From an uncultured Agromyces sp. (GTDB lineage Bacteria; Actinomycetota; Actinomycetes; Actinomycetales; Microbacteriaceae): a stretch of DNA of 64,000 bases. The notes under the pieces were generated by a model. That model saw only the letters and a list, made by a program, of their open reading frames with translations, was not told the origin of the DNA and ran no database searches. The position numbers and the translations under genes are program-made. This document shows, one piece after another, positions 52,291 to 61,052 of this stretch (positions within the stretch are counted from its first letter, which is position 1; every line of letters starts with the position of its first letter). The stretch spans positions 62,001-126,000 of the forward strand of contig CAJXGN010000008.1 in NCBI GenBank assembly GCA_913053875.1, written 5' to 3'.

Positions 52291-53769
52291 TCAGCGCAGC
52301 TTGTGGCTGACGCGCTTGGTCTGGAGGTACGCCTGCACGCCCTCGGGGCCCGACTCGCGGCCGATGCCGCTCTCCTTGAACCCGCCCGACGGCGCCTCGG
52401 TGACCGAGCCGCCGCAGTGGTTGATGGAGAGGATGCCGGCCTCGAACCCGCGCGCGAGGATGTCGGCGGTCGACGCCGACTCGGTGAAGCCGTACGCGGC
52501 CAGGCCGAACGGCAGCGAGTTCGCGATGCGGATCGCCTCGTCGACGTCGGTGAACGTGGTGATCGGGGCGATGGGGCCGAACGGCTCCTCGCTCATGACC
52601 TCGGCGTCGAGCGGCACGTTCGTCAGCACCGTGGGCGCGTAGAACTGGCCGCGCTCGCCGAGGCGGGTGCCGCCGAAGGCGACCGTCGCGCCGTGCGCGA
52701 CGGCGTCCTGCACGAGGTGGTCGGTCGACTCGACGCGCTTGGCGTTGATGAGCGAGCCCATCGTGGTCTCGGGGTCGAGCGGGTCGCCGACGACGAGCTC
52801 CGACGCGAGGCGCACCATCTCGGCGATGAACGGCTCGGCGATCGACTCGTGCACGAAGATGCGGCTGGGGGAGGTGCAGACCTGCCCCGCGTTGGCCCAC
52901 TTCGCCGCCGACGTGCGGCGTGCGGCCTGGATCGGGTCGGCGTCGGCGGCGATGATCACGGGGGCGTGACCGCCGAGTTCCATGATGGTCGGCTTCATGA
53001 GCGCGCCCGCGCGCGCGTTGAGCTCCTTGCCGACGGGCACCGAGCCGGTGAACGCGATGAGTCGCGTCTGCGGGGCGTCGATGAGGCGCTCCGCGGTCTC
53101 GGCGCCGCGGCCGAAGACGAGGTTGAGCACGCCCTTCGGGAGCCCGGCGTCGTGGAAGACCTCGGCCAGGGTGCACGCGGTCGCGGGCACCTCCTGCGAG
53201 GCCTTGATGACCAGGGCGCAGCCGGCGGCGATGGCGGCCGACATCTTGCGCATGGGCGAGCCGGCCGGGAAGTTCCACGGCACGATCGCGCCGACGACGC
53301 CCACGGGCTCGTAGCGCACGGTCAGGTCGGTGTCGACGTCGGCGGGGATCACGCGGCCGTAGATGCGGCGCGTCTCCTGCGCGCACCACTCGAGCGTGCC
53401 CGAGACGCGGCGCACCTCGGTCACGGCGGCCTCGAGCGGCTTCCCCTGCTCGATGGCCATGAGCTCGCCGATGCGCTCGGCGCGCTCGCGCAGCAGCGCG
53501 ACGGCCTTCATGAGGATGCGGCTCTTCTCGAACGGTGAGGTGTCGCGCCAGAGGGGGAAGGCCCGCTCGGCGGCGGCGAGCGCGTCGTCGATGTCGCTCG
53601 CCTCGGCGCGCGCGACGTGCCCGACGACCTCGTCGGTGGCGGGGTTCAGCACCTCGAAGCTGCGGCCGGCGGCGCCCTCGCGCCACTCGCCGTCGATGTA
53701 GAGCCCGAGCCGGGCGGTCGAGTAGACCTCGGCGGCGTGGCTGCGGGTGGTGGGTTCGATGAGCGTCAT
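52291..53769 (-). CDS. Aldehyde dehydrogenase of the meta-cleavage operon
   Basis: A 492-residue aldehyde dehydrogenase. FTGSVPVG, ELGGHAP with Glu264, NAGQVCTSPSR with Cys298, and EEPFGPI are intact. It resembles succinate-semialdehyde and hydroxymuconic-semialdehyde dehydrogenases, the latter being the fit for the context. The start overlaps the dioxygenase stop (ATGA). Confidence 0.88.
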   Translation of the reverse strand: MTLIEPTTRSHAAEVYSTARLGLYIDGEWREGAAGRSFEVLNPATDEVVGHVARAEASDIDDALAAAERAFPLWRDTSPFEKSRILMKAVALLRERAERIGELMAIEQGKPLEAAVTEVRRVSGTLEWCAQETRRIYGRVIPADVDTDLTVRYEPVGVVGAIVPWNFPAGSPMRKMSAAIAAGCALVIKASQEVPATACTLAEVFHDAGLPKGVLNLVFGRGAETAERLIDAPQTRLIAFTGSVPVGKELNARAGALMKPTIMELGGHAPVIIAADADPIQAARRTSAAKWANAGQVCTSPSRIFVHESIAEPFIAEMVRLASELVVGDPLDPETTMGSLINAKRVESTDHLVQDAVAHGATVAFGGTRLGERGQFYAPTVLTNVPLDAEVMSEEPFGPIAPITTFTDVDEAIRIANSLPFGLAAYGFTESASTADILARGFEAGILSINHCGGSVTEAPSGGFKESGIGRESGPEGVQAYLQTKRVSHKLR

Positions 53770-54752
53770 GATCGGTCTCCTCGCGGGGTGGCGGGTTCGG
53801 GTGCGGAGGGCTCGTGGACGCCCTCCCGGCCGGGGAAGGTGCCGCGCTCGGCGTCGCGGTTGGTCTCGAGCACCCAGATGTGGTGCGGCGGGGTGGTCTC
53901 GTGCACGTTGGGGCCGTAGCTGTCGTCGACCCGGTCCATGTCGGCGGCGTACTCGACGCGGCCGCCGGCGGGGCAGTGCACGAAGCGGAACACGTTCGAG
54001 CCGACGGTGTGGCGACCGAGGCGGCGGGCCTCGCGCCAGCCCTTCTCGATCATGTGGTTGCCGCCCTCGATCACGTCGTCGAAGCCCGAGACCTCGTACG
54101 ACGTGTGGTTGGTGCCGGCCCGGTCGGGCCGGTGGCAGAGCAGGAAGTTGTGCTGGTCGTCGTCGCCCTCGATCTGCATGAAGACGCCCATGGGCTTCAC
54201 GATGTCGGTGGCCCGGAAGTTGAGGCGATCGGTGTAGAAGTGCATCGCCTCCCAGCGCCCCTCCTTCGGGATGTTCAGCGCCACGTGGCAGATGCGGATC
54301 GGGCGGATCTGCGGGATCGCCTGGTGCGACTCGTTCCAGCGCTCCACGCGACCGCGGCTGTTGTACTTGCGCACGTCGAAGTCGAGGTGCTCGGGCTCGG
54401 TGACGGCGAGCCCCACGCCGTAGCCGGTCTCGTCGACCGTGTGGGCCACGCCGTCGGCGTCGACGGTCACCTCGCGGTCGGTGCGGAGACCCTCGACCAG
54501 CGCGTCGAGCGCCTCCTGCGAGTCGACGCCCCAGACCACCTCGCGGATGCCCGGGTTGCCCGGCTCGACCGACGGGGGCAGGTCGGGGTCGCCGATCGGC
54601 CGCAGCACCACGGTCTGACCGACCTGGGTCGTGAGCACGGCACGCTCCGGGGCGTGCTCGCGCAGCGACAGTCCGAAGTCGCTGAAGAAGCGCACGCACT
54701 CGTCGATGTCGTCGACGCCGTACGTGACGGACTCGATGCGTTCGATCGCCAT
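53766..54752 (-). CDS. Type I extradiol ring-cleavage dioxygenase
   Basis: A 328-residue two-domain VOC dioxygenase. The active C-terminal domain has CHVAL (His156), TNHTSYEV (His216) and RVEYAAD (Glu267), the 2-His-1-carboxylate iron site. The N-terminal domain (about 1-130) is the degenerate duplicate. It should open a catechol-like ring next to the hydroxyls. It is the first enzyme gene after the marR gene on the same strand. The aromatic substrate is unknown. Confidence 0.88.
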   Translation of the reverse strand: MAIERIESVTYGVDDIDECVRFFSDFGLSLREHAPERAVLTTQVGQTVVLRPIGDPDLPPSVEPGNPGIREVVWGVDSQEALDALVEGLRTDREVTVDADGVAHTVDETGYGVGLAVTEPEHLDFDVRKYNSRGRVERWNESHQAIPQIRPIRICHVALNIPKEGRWEAMHFYTDRLNFRATDIVKPMGVFMQIEGDDDQHNFLLCHRPDRAGTNHTSYEVSGFDDVIEGGNHMIEKGWREARRLGRHTVGSNVFRFVHCPAGGRVEYAADMDRVDDSYGPNVHETTPPHHIWVLETNRDAERGTFPGREGVHEPSAPEPATPRGDRS

Positions 54753-54765
54753 TGCGGTGGGCCTT

Positions 54766-55239
54766 TCAGCGGGTGGGGAGGGAGAGGTCGGCAGGCTCGG
54801 CGGCCGCGGTGAGGCGGTCGCGGAGGGCCGTGAGGGTGCGGGTCGCGCGGGCGAGCGCGTCGGGGTCGCCGTCCCACGCGTCGGCGAGCACGGCGGCCCA
54901 GCCCGAGCGGAGCGAGGCGAGCGTGTCGTCCGCGGCTCGGGTCGAGAAGATGCGCACGACACGGCGGTCGTGCTCGTCGGGCACCGACTCCACGAAGCCG
55001 CGCTCGCGCAGTTCCCTGAGCGCGGTGCTGACGTTCGCCCGCTGGAGCCCGGTGCGGGTGGCGATCTGCGACGGGGTGCTGCCGGGCGCGCCGTGCACGC
55101 AGCTCATGATCTGGCTGAGGTTCTGCGTGAGCGGGGCATCCGTGCCGGTGGCCGCGCTGCGCACGCGCATCTCGCGGACGATGTCGTTGGCGACCGCCGC
55201 GAGTTCGACGAACGTCGCGTCGACGTCGGTGTCGTCCAT
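54766..55239 (-). CDS. MarR-family regulator of the ring-cleavage operon
   Basis: A 157-residue MarR protein. SQIATRTGLQRANVSTALRELRERGFVESVPDEHDRRVVRIF (seen in blocks) contains recognition helix, following helix and wing. It starts the operon, 13 bases before the dioxygenase. A CGATT-CAT-AATCG dyad lies 25 bases upstream, where it would repress both itself and the divergent sulfatase. Confidence 0.88.
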   Translation of the reverse strand: MDDTDVDATFVELAAVANDIVREMRVRSAATGTDAPLTQNLSQIMSCVHGAPGSTPSQIATRTGLQRANVSTALRELRERGFVESVPDEHDRRVVRIFSTRAADDTLASLRSGWAAVLADAWDGDPDALARATRTLTALRDRLTAAAEPADLSLPTR

Positions 55240-55264
55240 GGGGCCTCCTCGCCGAAGTGGTTAT

Positions 55265-55277
55265 CGATTCATAATCG
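55265..55277. promoter_or_regulatory. MarR operator candidate CGATT-CAT-AATCG
   Basis: A perfect 5-bp inverted repeat with a 3-base spacer, in an AT-rich patch (55260-55280) of the divergent region between marR and the sulfatase. It also resembles a -10 on the minus strand (TATGAA). Confidence 0.55.
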
Positions 55278-55397
55278 TATGTCGCCGCGCCGACGTCGGC
55301 AAGGGGGAGCGTGCGCGCCCGGCGTCGGCAATGCTTGCGACTCGTGCACGCCTGCAGGCCCGAGACTGGGACGGACTGCTACGCCCGAAGGAGTGCC

Positions 55398-56963
55398 GTG
55401 CCCGAACCGACCGACCGCCCCGACGTGATCGTGATCCTCGCCGACGACCTCGGGTTCTCCGACCTCGCCTCGTACGGCGGCGAGATCCCCACGCCGAACC
55501 TCGATCGACTCGCGGCGCGCGGCGCGAGGATGTCGAGCTTCACCACGACGCCGCGGTGCAGCCCGACGCGCGCCTCGCTGCTCACCGGGCGCCACTCGCA
55601 CGAGGTCGGCATCGGCGTGCTCACCCGCACGGTCGGCTACCGCGGCTCGCTCGACCCCGACGTGCCCACCGTCGCCGGCCTGCTCGCCGACGCCGGCTAC
55701 CTGACCAGCCTCACCGGCAAGTGGCACCTCTCGGCCGACGTGCGCGAGCCGAACGAGACCTGGCCCACCCGCCGTGGCTTCGAGGACTTCTTCGGCATCA
55801 TGGGCGGCGGCACCAGCTACTTCAACCCGAAGGCGTTCTATCGCGGCGAGGAGCCGGTCGACGTGCCCGCCGACGACGCCTTCCACCTCACCGACGCGCT
55901 GACCGACCACGCCCTCGAGGTCGTCGACCGGGCCGCGCGCGAAGAGCGCCCGTACTTCCTGTACCTCGCGTACACCGCACCGCACTGGCCGCTGCAGGCG
56001 CGCGAGGACGACATCGCGCCGCACCGGGGCCGCTATGCCGAGGGGTGGGATGCCGCGCGCGAGGCCCGCGAGCGCCGCCAGGCCGAGCTCGGGCTGTTCC
56101 CCGCCCCGTTCCCCGCCTCGCCGCGCGACCCCGACGAGCCCGCGTGGGAGGACGCCGCCGACCGCGACTGGCAGCAGCGCCGCATGGAGGTCTTCGCCGC
56201 ACAGGTCACTGCGCTCGATCGCGGCGTCGGGCGCCTCCTCGACGACCTCGAGGCGCGCGGCCGGCTCGACGACACGCTCGTGCTCTTCCTCTCCGACAAC
56301 GGCGCCGAGGCCGAGGAGCTGCGCGTGGGCCGCTTCCTCTCGCCGCACGTCACGCCCGCGACCACGCGCGACGGCCGCGACGTCGCGATCGGCAACGACC
56401 CGTCGATCGAGCCGGGGCGCGAGGACACCTTCACGAGCTACGGCCGTCCGTGGGCGAACCTGTCGAACACGCCCTTCCGCCGCTACAAGAAATGGGTGCA
56501 CGAGGGGGGCATCGCGGCCCCGCTCATCGCGTCCTGGCCGGCGGGCGGCATCCCGCAGGGCTCGCTCGTGCACGCGCCCGCGCACGTGACCGACCTGCTG
56601 CCGACCATCGCGGCGGCGACGGGCACGGATGCCCCCTCCGGCATCGCCGGCGCGGACGTGCTCGACGTGCTGCGCGGCGGCGAGGCATCCGACCGCCCCC
56701 TGTACTGGGAGCACATCGGCAACGCCGCGATCCGGGTCGGCCGGTACAAGCTCGCCCGCGAGTTCGGCGCGCCGTGGGAGCTGTACGACCTCGAGGTCGA
56801 CCGTGCCGAGCTGTACGACCTCGCCGCGGAGCATCCGGAGCTCGTGGAGTCCCTCGCCGCGCAGTGGCAGGAGTGGGCCGACGCGCACGGGGTCATCCCG
56901 TTCGCCGAGCTGCAGGACCTCTACGAGGCGCGCGGCCTGCCGCGGTGGCAGGCGCAGAGCTGA
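55398..56963 (+). CDS. Sulfatase (arylsulfatase family)
   Basis: A 521-residue type I sulfatase. ILADDLGFSDLASYGGE (Asp16, Asp17 as calcium ligands), CSPTRAS with Cys54 to be converted to formylglycine, TGKWHLS, and FLSDNGAE are all present. The GTG at 55398 has AAGGAG before it. No signal peptide is seen, so it is probably cytoplasmic. It diverges from the marR gene, so it may release a phenol or catechol from an aryl sulfate. A carbohydrate sulfate substrate is equally possible on sequence alone. Confidence 0.88.
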   Translation: MPEPTDRPDVIVILADDLGFSDLASYGGEIPTPNLDRLAARGARMSSFTTTPRCSPTRASLLTGRHSHEVGIGVLTRTVGYRGSLDPDVPTVAGLLADAGYLTSLTGKWHLSADVREPNETWPTRRGFEDFFGIMGGGTSYFNPKAFYRGEEPVDVPADDAFHLTDALTDHALEVVDRAAREERPYFLYLAYTAPHWPLQAREDDIAPHRGRYAEGWDAAREARERRQAELGLFPAPFPASPRDPDEPAWEDAADRDWQQRRMEVFAAQVTALDRGVGRLLDDLEARGRLDDTLVLFLSDNGAEAEELRVGRFLSPHVTPATTRDGRDVAIGNDPSIEPGREDTFTSYGRPWANLSNTPFRRYKKWVHEGGIAAPLIASWPAGGIPQGSLVHAPAHVTDLLPTIAAATGTDAPSGIAGADVLDVLRGGEASDRPLYWEHIGNAAIRVGRYKLAREFGAPWELYDLEVDRAELYDLAAEHPELVESLAAQWQEWADAHGVIPFAELQDLYEARGLPRWQAQS

Positions 56964-57018
56964 TCGGATGCCGGTGCGCCGGCGTGCCGCACCCGTCGGG
57001 CCGGTCACCGGTGCAGAC

Positions 57019-57057
57019 GCGAGAGCGCCCGTGCCGACTCGACACGGGCGCCCTCGC
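57019..57057. terminator. Bidirectional terminator between sulfatase and ABC genes
   Basis: GCGAGAGCGCCCGTG (57019-57033) pairs with CACGGGCGCCCTCGC (57043-57057) with one mismatch in 15 bp and a 9-base loop. It lies between two convergent transcripts. Confidence 0.8.
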
Positions 57058-57062
57058 GGCAG

Positions 57063-57974
57063 TCAGGCCAGCTGCGTCTCGGCCTCGTGCATCTGGCGGA
57101 ACGCCTCGCGCCGCGCACGCCGCTCGTCGCGACCCTCGGGCTTCGACGCCGGGCTCGCGCCGAGGAGCTTGCGCGTGTACGCGTGCTGCGGGTTCGTGAA
57201 CAGCTCCTCGGCCTCGCCGATCTCGACCAGGTGCCCGCGCTGCATGACCGCGATGCGGTCGGAGATGTGACGGACGATGCCGAGGTCGTGCGCGATGAAC
57301 AGGTAGCTCACGCCCGTGATCGCCTGCAGGTCGGCCAGCAGGTTGATGATCTGGCCCTGGGTGGACAGGTCGAGCGCGCTCACGGCCTCGTCGCAGACGA
57401 CCAGCTTCGGCTCCAGCACGAGCGCACGGGCGATCGCGACGCGCTGCTGCTGGCCGCCCGACAGCTCGGCCGGGAACCGGTGCATGTGGTCGGTCGACAG
57501 GCCCACCTGGTCGAACGCCTGCTCGGCGCGCGCGCGGCGCTCGCCGGGGTCGGTCACGCCGTGCGTGCGCAGCGTGTCGTCGACGCACCGCCCCACCACG
57601 TGGCGCGGGTTCAGCGACGAGTTCGGGTCCTGGAAGATCGCCTGCACGTCGCGCCGGTACGACAGCGGCGTGCGGCGGCCCAGCGTCGTCACCTCGGTGC
57701 CCTGGAACCGGATCGACCCGGCGGCCGCGTCGTTCAGGCGCAGGATCGCGCGGCCCGTCGTGCTCTTGCCCGAGCCCGACTCGCCGACGAGGCCCAGCGT
57801 CTCGCCCGGGAAGATCTCGAAGCTCACGCCGTCGATCGCGCGCGACACCTTGCGGCGCCACGGCACCGCACCGGCGGACTCGTACTCGACCGCGAGGTCC
57901 TCCACGACGAGCAGGGGCTCGTCCGCGCGGGACGCCTCGGTCTCATGCGAGGTGTTCGGGGTGGTCGTGGTCAT
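57063..57974 (-). CDS. Oligopeptide-type ABC transporter ATP-binding protein (OppF type)
   Basis: A 303-residue ATPase. Walker A GESGSGKST, signature LSGGQQQRVAIARAL, Walker B LVVCDEAVSALD. ATG at 57974 overlaps the fused gene stop by four bases. It is the last gene of the importer operon and should pair with the ATPase half of the fusion protein. Confidence 0.92.
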   Translation of the reverse strand: MTTTTPNTSHETEASRADEPLLVVEDLAVEYESAGAVPWRRKVSRAIDGVSFEIFPGETLGLVGESGSGKSTTGRAILRLNDAAAGSIRFQGTEVTTLGRRTPLSYRRDVQAIFQDPNSSLNPRHVVGRCVDDTLRTHGVTDPGERRARAEQAFDQVGLSTDHMHRFPAELSGGQQQRVAIARALVLEPKLVVCDEAVSALDLSTQGQIINLLADLQAITGVSYLFIAHDLGIVRHISDRIAVMQRGHLVEIGEAEELFTNPQHAYTRKLLGASPASKPEGRDERRARREAFRQMHEAETQLA

Positions 57975-60055
57975 CGGGGCACCGCCTCGAGGGTCAGCTC
58001 GTCGGCCCGCACGCAGCGCACCTGGTCGACGATGGGGACGGGGGCCGACGTGCACGCCTCGGTCGCGAACGCGCAACGGTTCGCGAAGTGGCATCCGACC
58101 GGCCACTCCCCGGCGAGCGGCACGCGGCCGGAGATCGTCGGGAGACGGTCGACCTGCGCGTCGGACGCGGGGTTCGCGGCCAGCAGCGCCGACGTGTAGG
58201 GGTGGCGCGGGGCGTGGAACAGGTCGGTCGTGGTGCCGACCTCGACGATCTCGCCCGCGTACATGATCGCCGCTCGGTCGCACGTCTCGGCGACGACGCC
58301 GAGGTCGTGCGTGATGAGCAGCACGCCCATGCCGTACTCGTCGCGGAGGTCGAGGATCAGGTCGAGCACCTGCGCCTGCGTGGTCACGTCGAGCGCCGAG
58401 GTCGCCTCGTCGGCGATGAGCAGCTTCGGGTCGGCGGCGAGCGCCATCGCGATCGCGACGCGCTGGGCCATGCCGCCCGAGAACTGGTGCGGGTAGTGGT
58501 CGAGACGGCTGCGCGCCTCGGTCACGCCCACGCGGTCGAGCAGCTCGACCGCGCGCTCCTTCGCCTCGGCGACCGACATGCCCTTGTGCTCGCGCAGCGG
58601 CTCGATGAGCTGCTTGCCCACGGTGTGCACGGGGGAGAGGGCCGACAGCGGGTCCTGGAAGACCACGCCGATGCCCGCGCCGCGCACCGCGCGCAGCGCC
58701 CTCTGGGACTGGAACGCGATCTGGTCGCCGTCGAACATGATGGAGCCGGCCGAGAGGCGCGTCCGCGGCGGGAGCAGGCCCATGACCGCCTTCGCGAACA
58801 TCGACTTGCCCGATCCGGACTCGCCGAGCAGGCCCACGATCTCGCCGGGCTCGATCGACAGGTTGGCTCCGGAGACGAGCGGCACGACGTCGCCCTCGGG
58901 GCGCTCGAGCGAGACCGACAGGCCCCGCACGTCGAGCACCGCGCCCTCGACCGGGTCGGGAAGCGTCTCGGTCGCGCCGGTGGGCGTGCGGATCTCGTCG
59001 GCGCGCGAGTCCCACGGGCTCGTCGCGTCGGGCGCGGCCGTCGCGGCATCCTGCGCACCCATCGAGTACGTCTGCCCGGGGAGCGTGGCCGCCGACGCGG
59101 TCGGGGCGTTGCTCATGCCGGGCAGCTCGGCTGTGGTCAGCTTCTTCCGCGGCGACTTGCGCACGCCGCCCGTGATGGCGTCGTTCAGTCCATCGCCGAA
59201 GAGGTTGAACGCGAGCACGGTGATGATGATCGCGATGCCGGGAGCGAACGCGAGGAAGGGCTGCTGCGCCTGGTGCTCGACCGCGCCGCTCAGCATGCCA
59301 CCCCAGGTGGGGGTGTCGCGGTCGAGGCCGACGCCGAGGAAGCTGAGGCCCGACTCGATCATGATCGCCGAGCCGAAGAACACGGCGGCCTGGATGATGA
59401 TCGGGCCGACCAGGTTCGGCAGCACCTGCCGGAAGATGATCACGCGCTCCTTCATGCCGACCACGTGCGCCGACTCGACGTAGAGCTTGTGGCGCTCGGT
59501 CAGCGTGACCGCACGGGTCAGCCTCGCGAAGCCCATCGTGAAGATGAGGCCGATGGCGAACATCAGCGTCCAGAGGCTGCGGCCGAGGATCGCGATGACC
59601 GCGAGGGCCACCAGGATGCCCGGGAGCGCCTGCGCCACGTCGACGAGCCGCGAGCCCAGGCGATCGGTCCAGCCGCCGCGGTAGCCGAGCAGCAGGCCGA
59701 TCGGCACGCCGAGCATGGCGGCGATGAGCACCGAGCCGAGCGCGACCACGAGTGCCACGCGGGTGCCGTAGAGCAGCCGGCTGAGCTCGTCCTGGCCGAG
59801 GTCGTTGGTGCCGAGCCAATGCGCGGAGGTCGGGCCCGACAGCAGGGTCGAGTAGTCCGACTGGTTCGGGTCGTACGGCGCGATCAACGGGGCGAAGATC
59901 GCCACCAGCGCGAGGAACACGATCACGAAGAACGCGGCCACGGTCAGCGGCTGGCGACGCACGCGGTCGAAGATGCGCTTCGCGCTCGACGGGGACTTCG
60001 TCCCCTTCTCCGGCTTCGGTGCGCGGGTGAGGTTGATGCTGTAGGTGTCGGTCAT
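57971..60055 (-). CDS. Fused ABC permease and ATP-binding protein (OppC-OppD)
   Basis: A 694-residue fusion. Residues about 1-300 are an OppC-type permease: LGTNDLGQDELSRLLYG near the N-terminus, several hydrophobic segments, and the EAA-like FRQVLPNLVGPIII loop. A linker of about 65 residues rich in Ala, Thr and Pro follows. The ATPase half has GESGSGKSM (Walker A), FSGGMAQRVAIAMAL and LLIADEATSALD, and ends in the OppD/DppD tail with CHFANRCAFATEAC. One polypeptide thus supplies a membrane and a nucleotide-binding subunit. The start ATG at 60055 overlaps the OppB stop. Confidence 0.92.
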   Translation of the reverse strand: MTDTYSINLTRAPKPEKGTKSPSSAKRIFDRVRRQPLTVAAFFVIVFLALVAIFAPLIAPYDPNQSDYSTLLSGPTSAHWLGTNDLGQDELSRLLYGTRVALVVALGSVLIAAMLGVPIGLLLGYRGGWTDRLGSRLVDVAQALPGILVALAVIAILGRSLWTLMFAIGLIFTMGFARLTRAVTLTERHKLYVESAHVVGMKERVIIFRQVLPNLVGPIIIQAAVFFGSAIMIESGLSFLGVGLDRDTPTWGGMLSGAVEHQAQQPFLAFAPGIAIIITVLAFNLFGDGLNDAITGGVRKSPRKKLTTAELPGMSNAPTASAATLPGQTYSMGAQDAATAAPDATSPWDSRADEIRTPTGATETLPDPVEGAVLDVRGLSVSLERPEGDVVPLVSGANLSIEPGEIVGLLGESGSGKSMFAKAVMGLLPPRTRLSAGSIMFDGDQIAFQSQRALRAVRGAGIGVVFQDPLSALSPVHTVGKQLIEPLREHKGMSVAEAKERAVELLDRVGVTEARSRLDHYPHQFSGGMAQRVAIAMALAADPKLLIADEATSALDVTTQAQVLDLILDLRDEYGMGVLLITHDLGVVAETCDRAAIMYAGEIVEVGTTTDLFHAPRHPYTSALLAANPASDAQVDRLPTISGRVPLAGEWPVGCHFANRCAFATEACTSAPVPIVDQVRCVRADELTLEAVPR

Positions 60056-60996
60056 TCGGGGCGCGCCTTCGGGTTGAGCAGGCCGTAGCAGATGTCGAGG
60101 ACGAGGTTCACCACGATCACGAGCACCGCGATCATGAGCACGCCGCCCTGCACGACCGGGAAGTCCTTGCCGATGACGCTGCGGAGCATGAGGTCGCCGA
60201 TGCCGGGGAAGGCGAACACCTGGCCGACGACGAAGCTCGCGCCGATCAGGATGCTCACCGTGAGGCCGGTCGAGGCGAGCACGGGGATGAGCGCGTTCTT
60301 CAGGCCGTACCGGAAGATCACGCGGCGGCGCGACATGCCGGTCGCGGTGAGCGTGTCCACCCAGCGCGCCGAGAGCGTCTCCGCCATCGACGTGCGCATG
60401 GAGCGCGCGATGAGCGCGGCCGAGCCGACTCCCAGCGCGATCGACGGCAGAATGAGCCCCTGCGCCCACCGGAGGGGATCGACCTCGATCGGCGTGTAGG
60501 CGAGCACCGGCACCCACCCGAGCTGCACCGAGAAGACGAGCAGCAGGATGATGCCGAGCCAGAACTCGGGGATCGCGACCGTGATCGCGGTGATGGTCGT
60601 CGTCACCCGGTCGGTGGTCGAGCCGGGTCGGGTGCCGCCGAGCAGGCCGAGCGTCAGCCCGATCAGCACGGCGACCACGAGGCCGCCGAAGACGAGCGAC
60701 AGCGTCGCCGGCATGCGCTCGAGGAGCATGTCGGTGACCGGCCGGCCGACGGCGTACGAGTTGCCGAGGTCGCCCTGGATGGCGGAGCCGAACCACGTGA
60801 ACAGCCGGGTGAAGAACGGCTGGTCGAGGCCGAGCTGCGCCTCGACGGCGGCGACCCGTTCGGGGTTCGCCGACGTGCCGAGGATGGCCGCTGCGGGGCT
60901 GCCGGGCACCAGGTAGGTCATGAGGAACACGACCAGGGCGACCAGGATGAGCTGGGGGACCGCAAGGGCGAGGCGGAAGGAGATGAGCTTGCCCAT
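60052..60996 (-). CDS. Oligopeptide-type ABC transporter permease (OppB type)
   Basis: A 314-residue permease with about six membrane segments; YLVPGSPAAAILG near the N-terminus and RVIFRYGLKNALIPVL as the docking loop. ATG at 60996 is preferred, with GGAGG five bases upstream; a GTG at 61008 would take in the ribosome site. Its stop overlaps the fused gene start. Confidence 0.9.
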   Translation of the reverse strand: MGKLISFRLALAVPQLILVALVVFLMTYLVPGSPAAAILGTSANPERVAAVEAQLGLDQPFFTRLFTWFGSAIQGDLGNSYAVGRPVTDMLLERMPATLSLVFGGLVVAVLIGLTLGLLGGTRPGSTTDRVTTTITAITVAIPEFWLGIILLLVFSVQLGWVPVLAYTPIEVDPLRWAQGLILPSIALGVGSAALIARSMRTSMAETLSARWVDTLTATGMSRRRVIFRYGLKNALIPVLASTGLTVSILIGASFVVGQVFAFPGIGDLMLRSVIGKDFPVVQGGVLMIAVLVIVVNLVLDICYGLLNPKARPE

Positions 60997-61052
60997 CAGT
61001 CCTCCCACCTCGCCGTGTACTGCATGTGTATCACTGGTATCCGTGTGTCGAA

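Noticed and set aside
57971..60055. Frameshift or assembly error joining two ABC genes
   Set aside because: The frame is continuous, the linker is of ordinary composition, and such fusions are known in actinobacteria.
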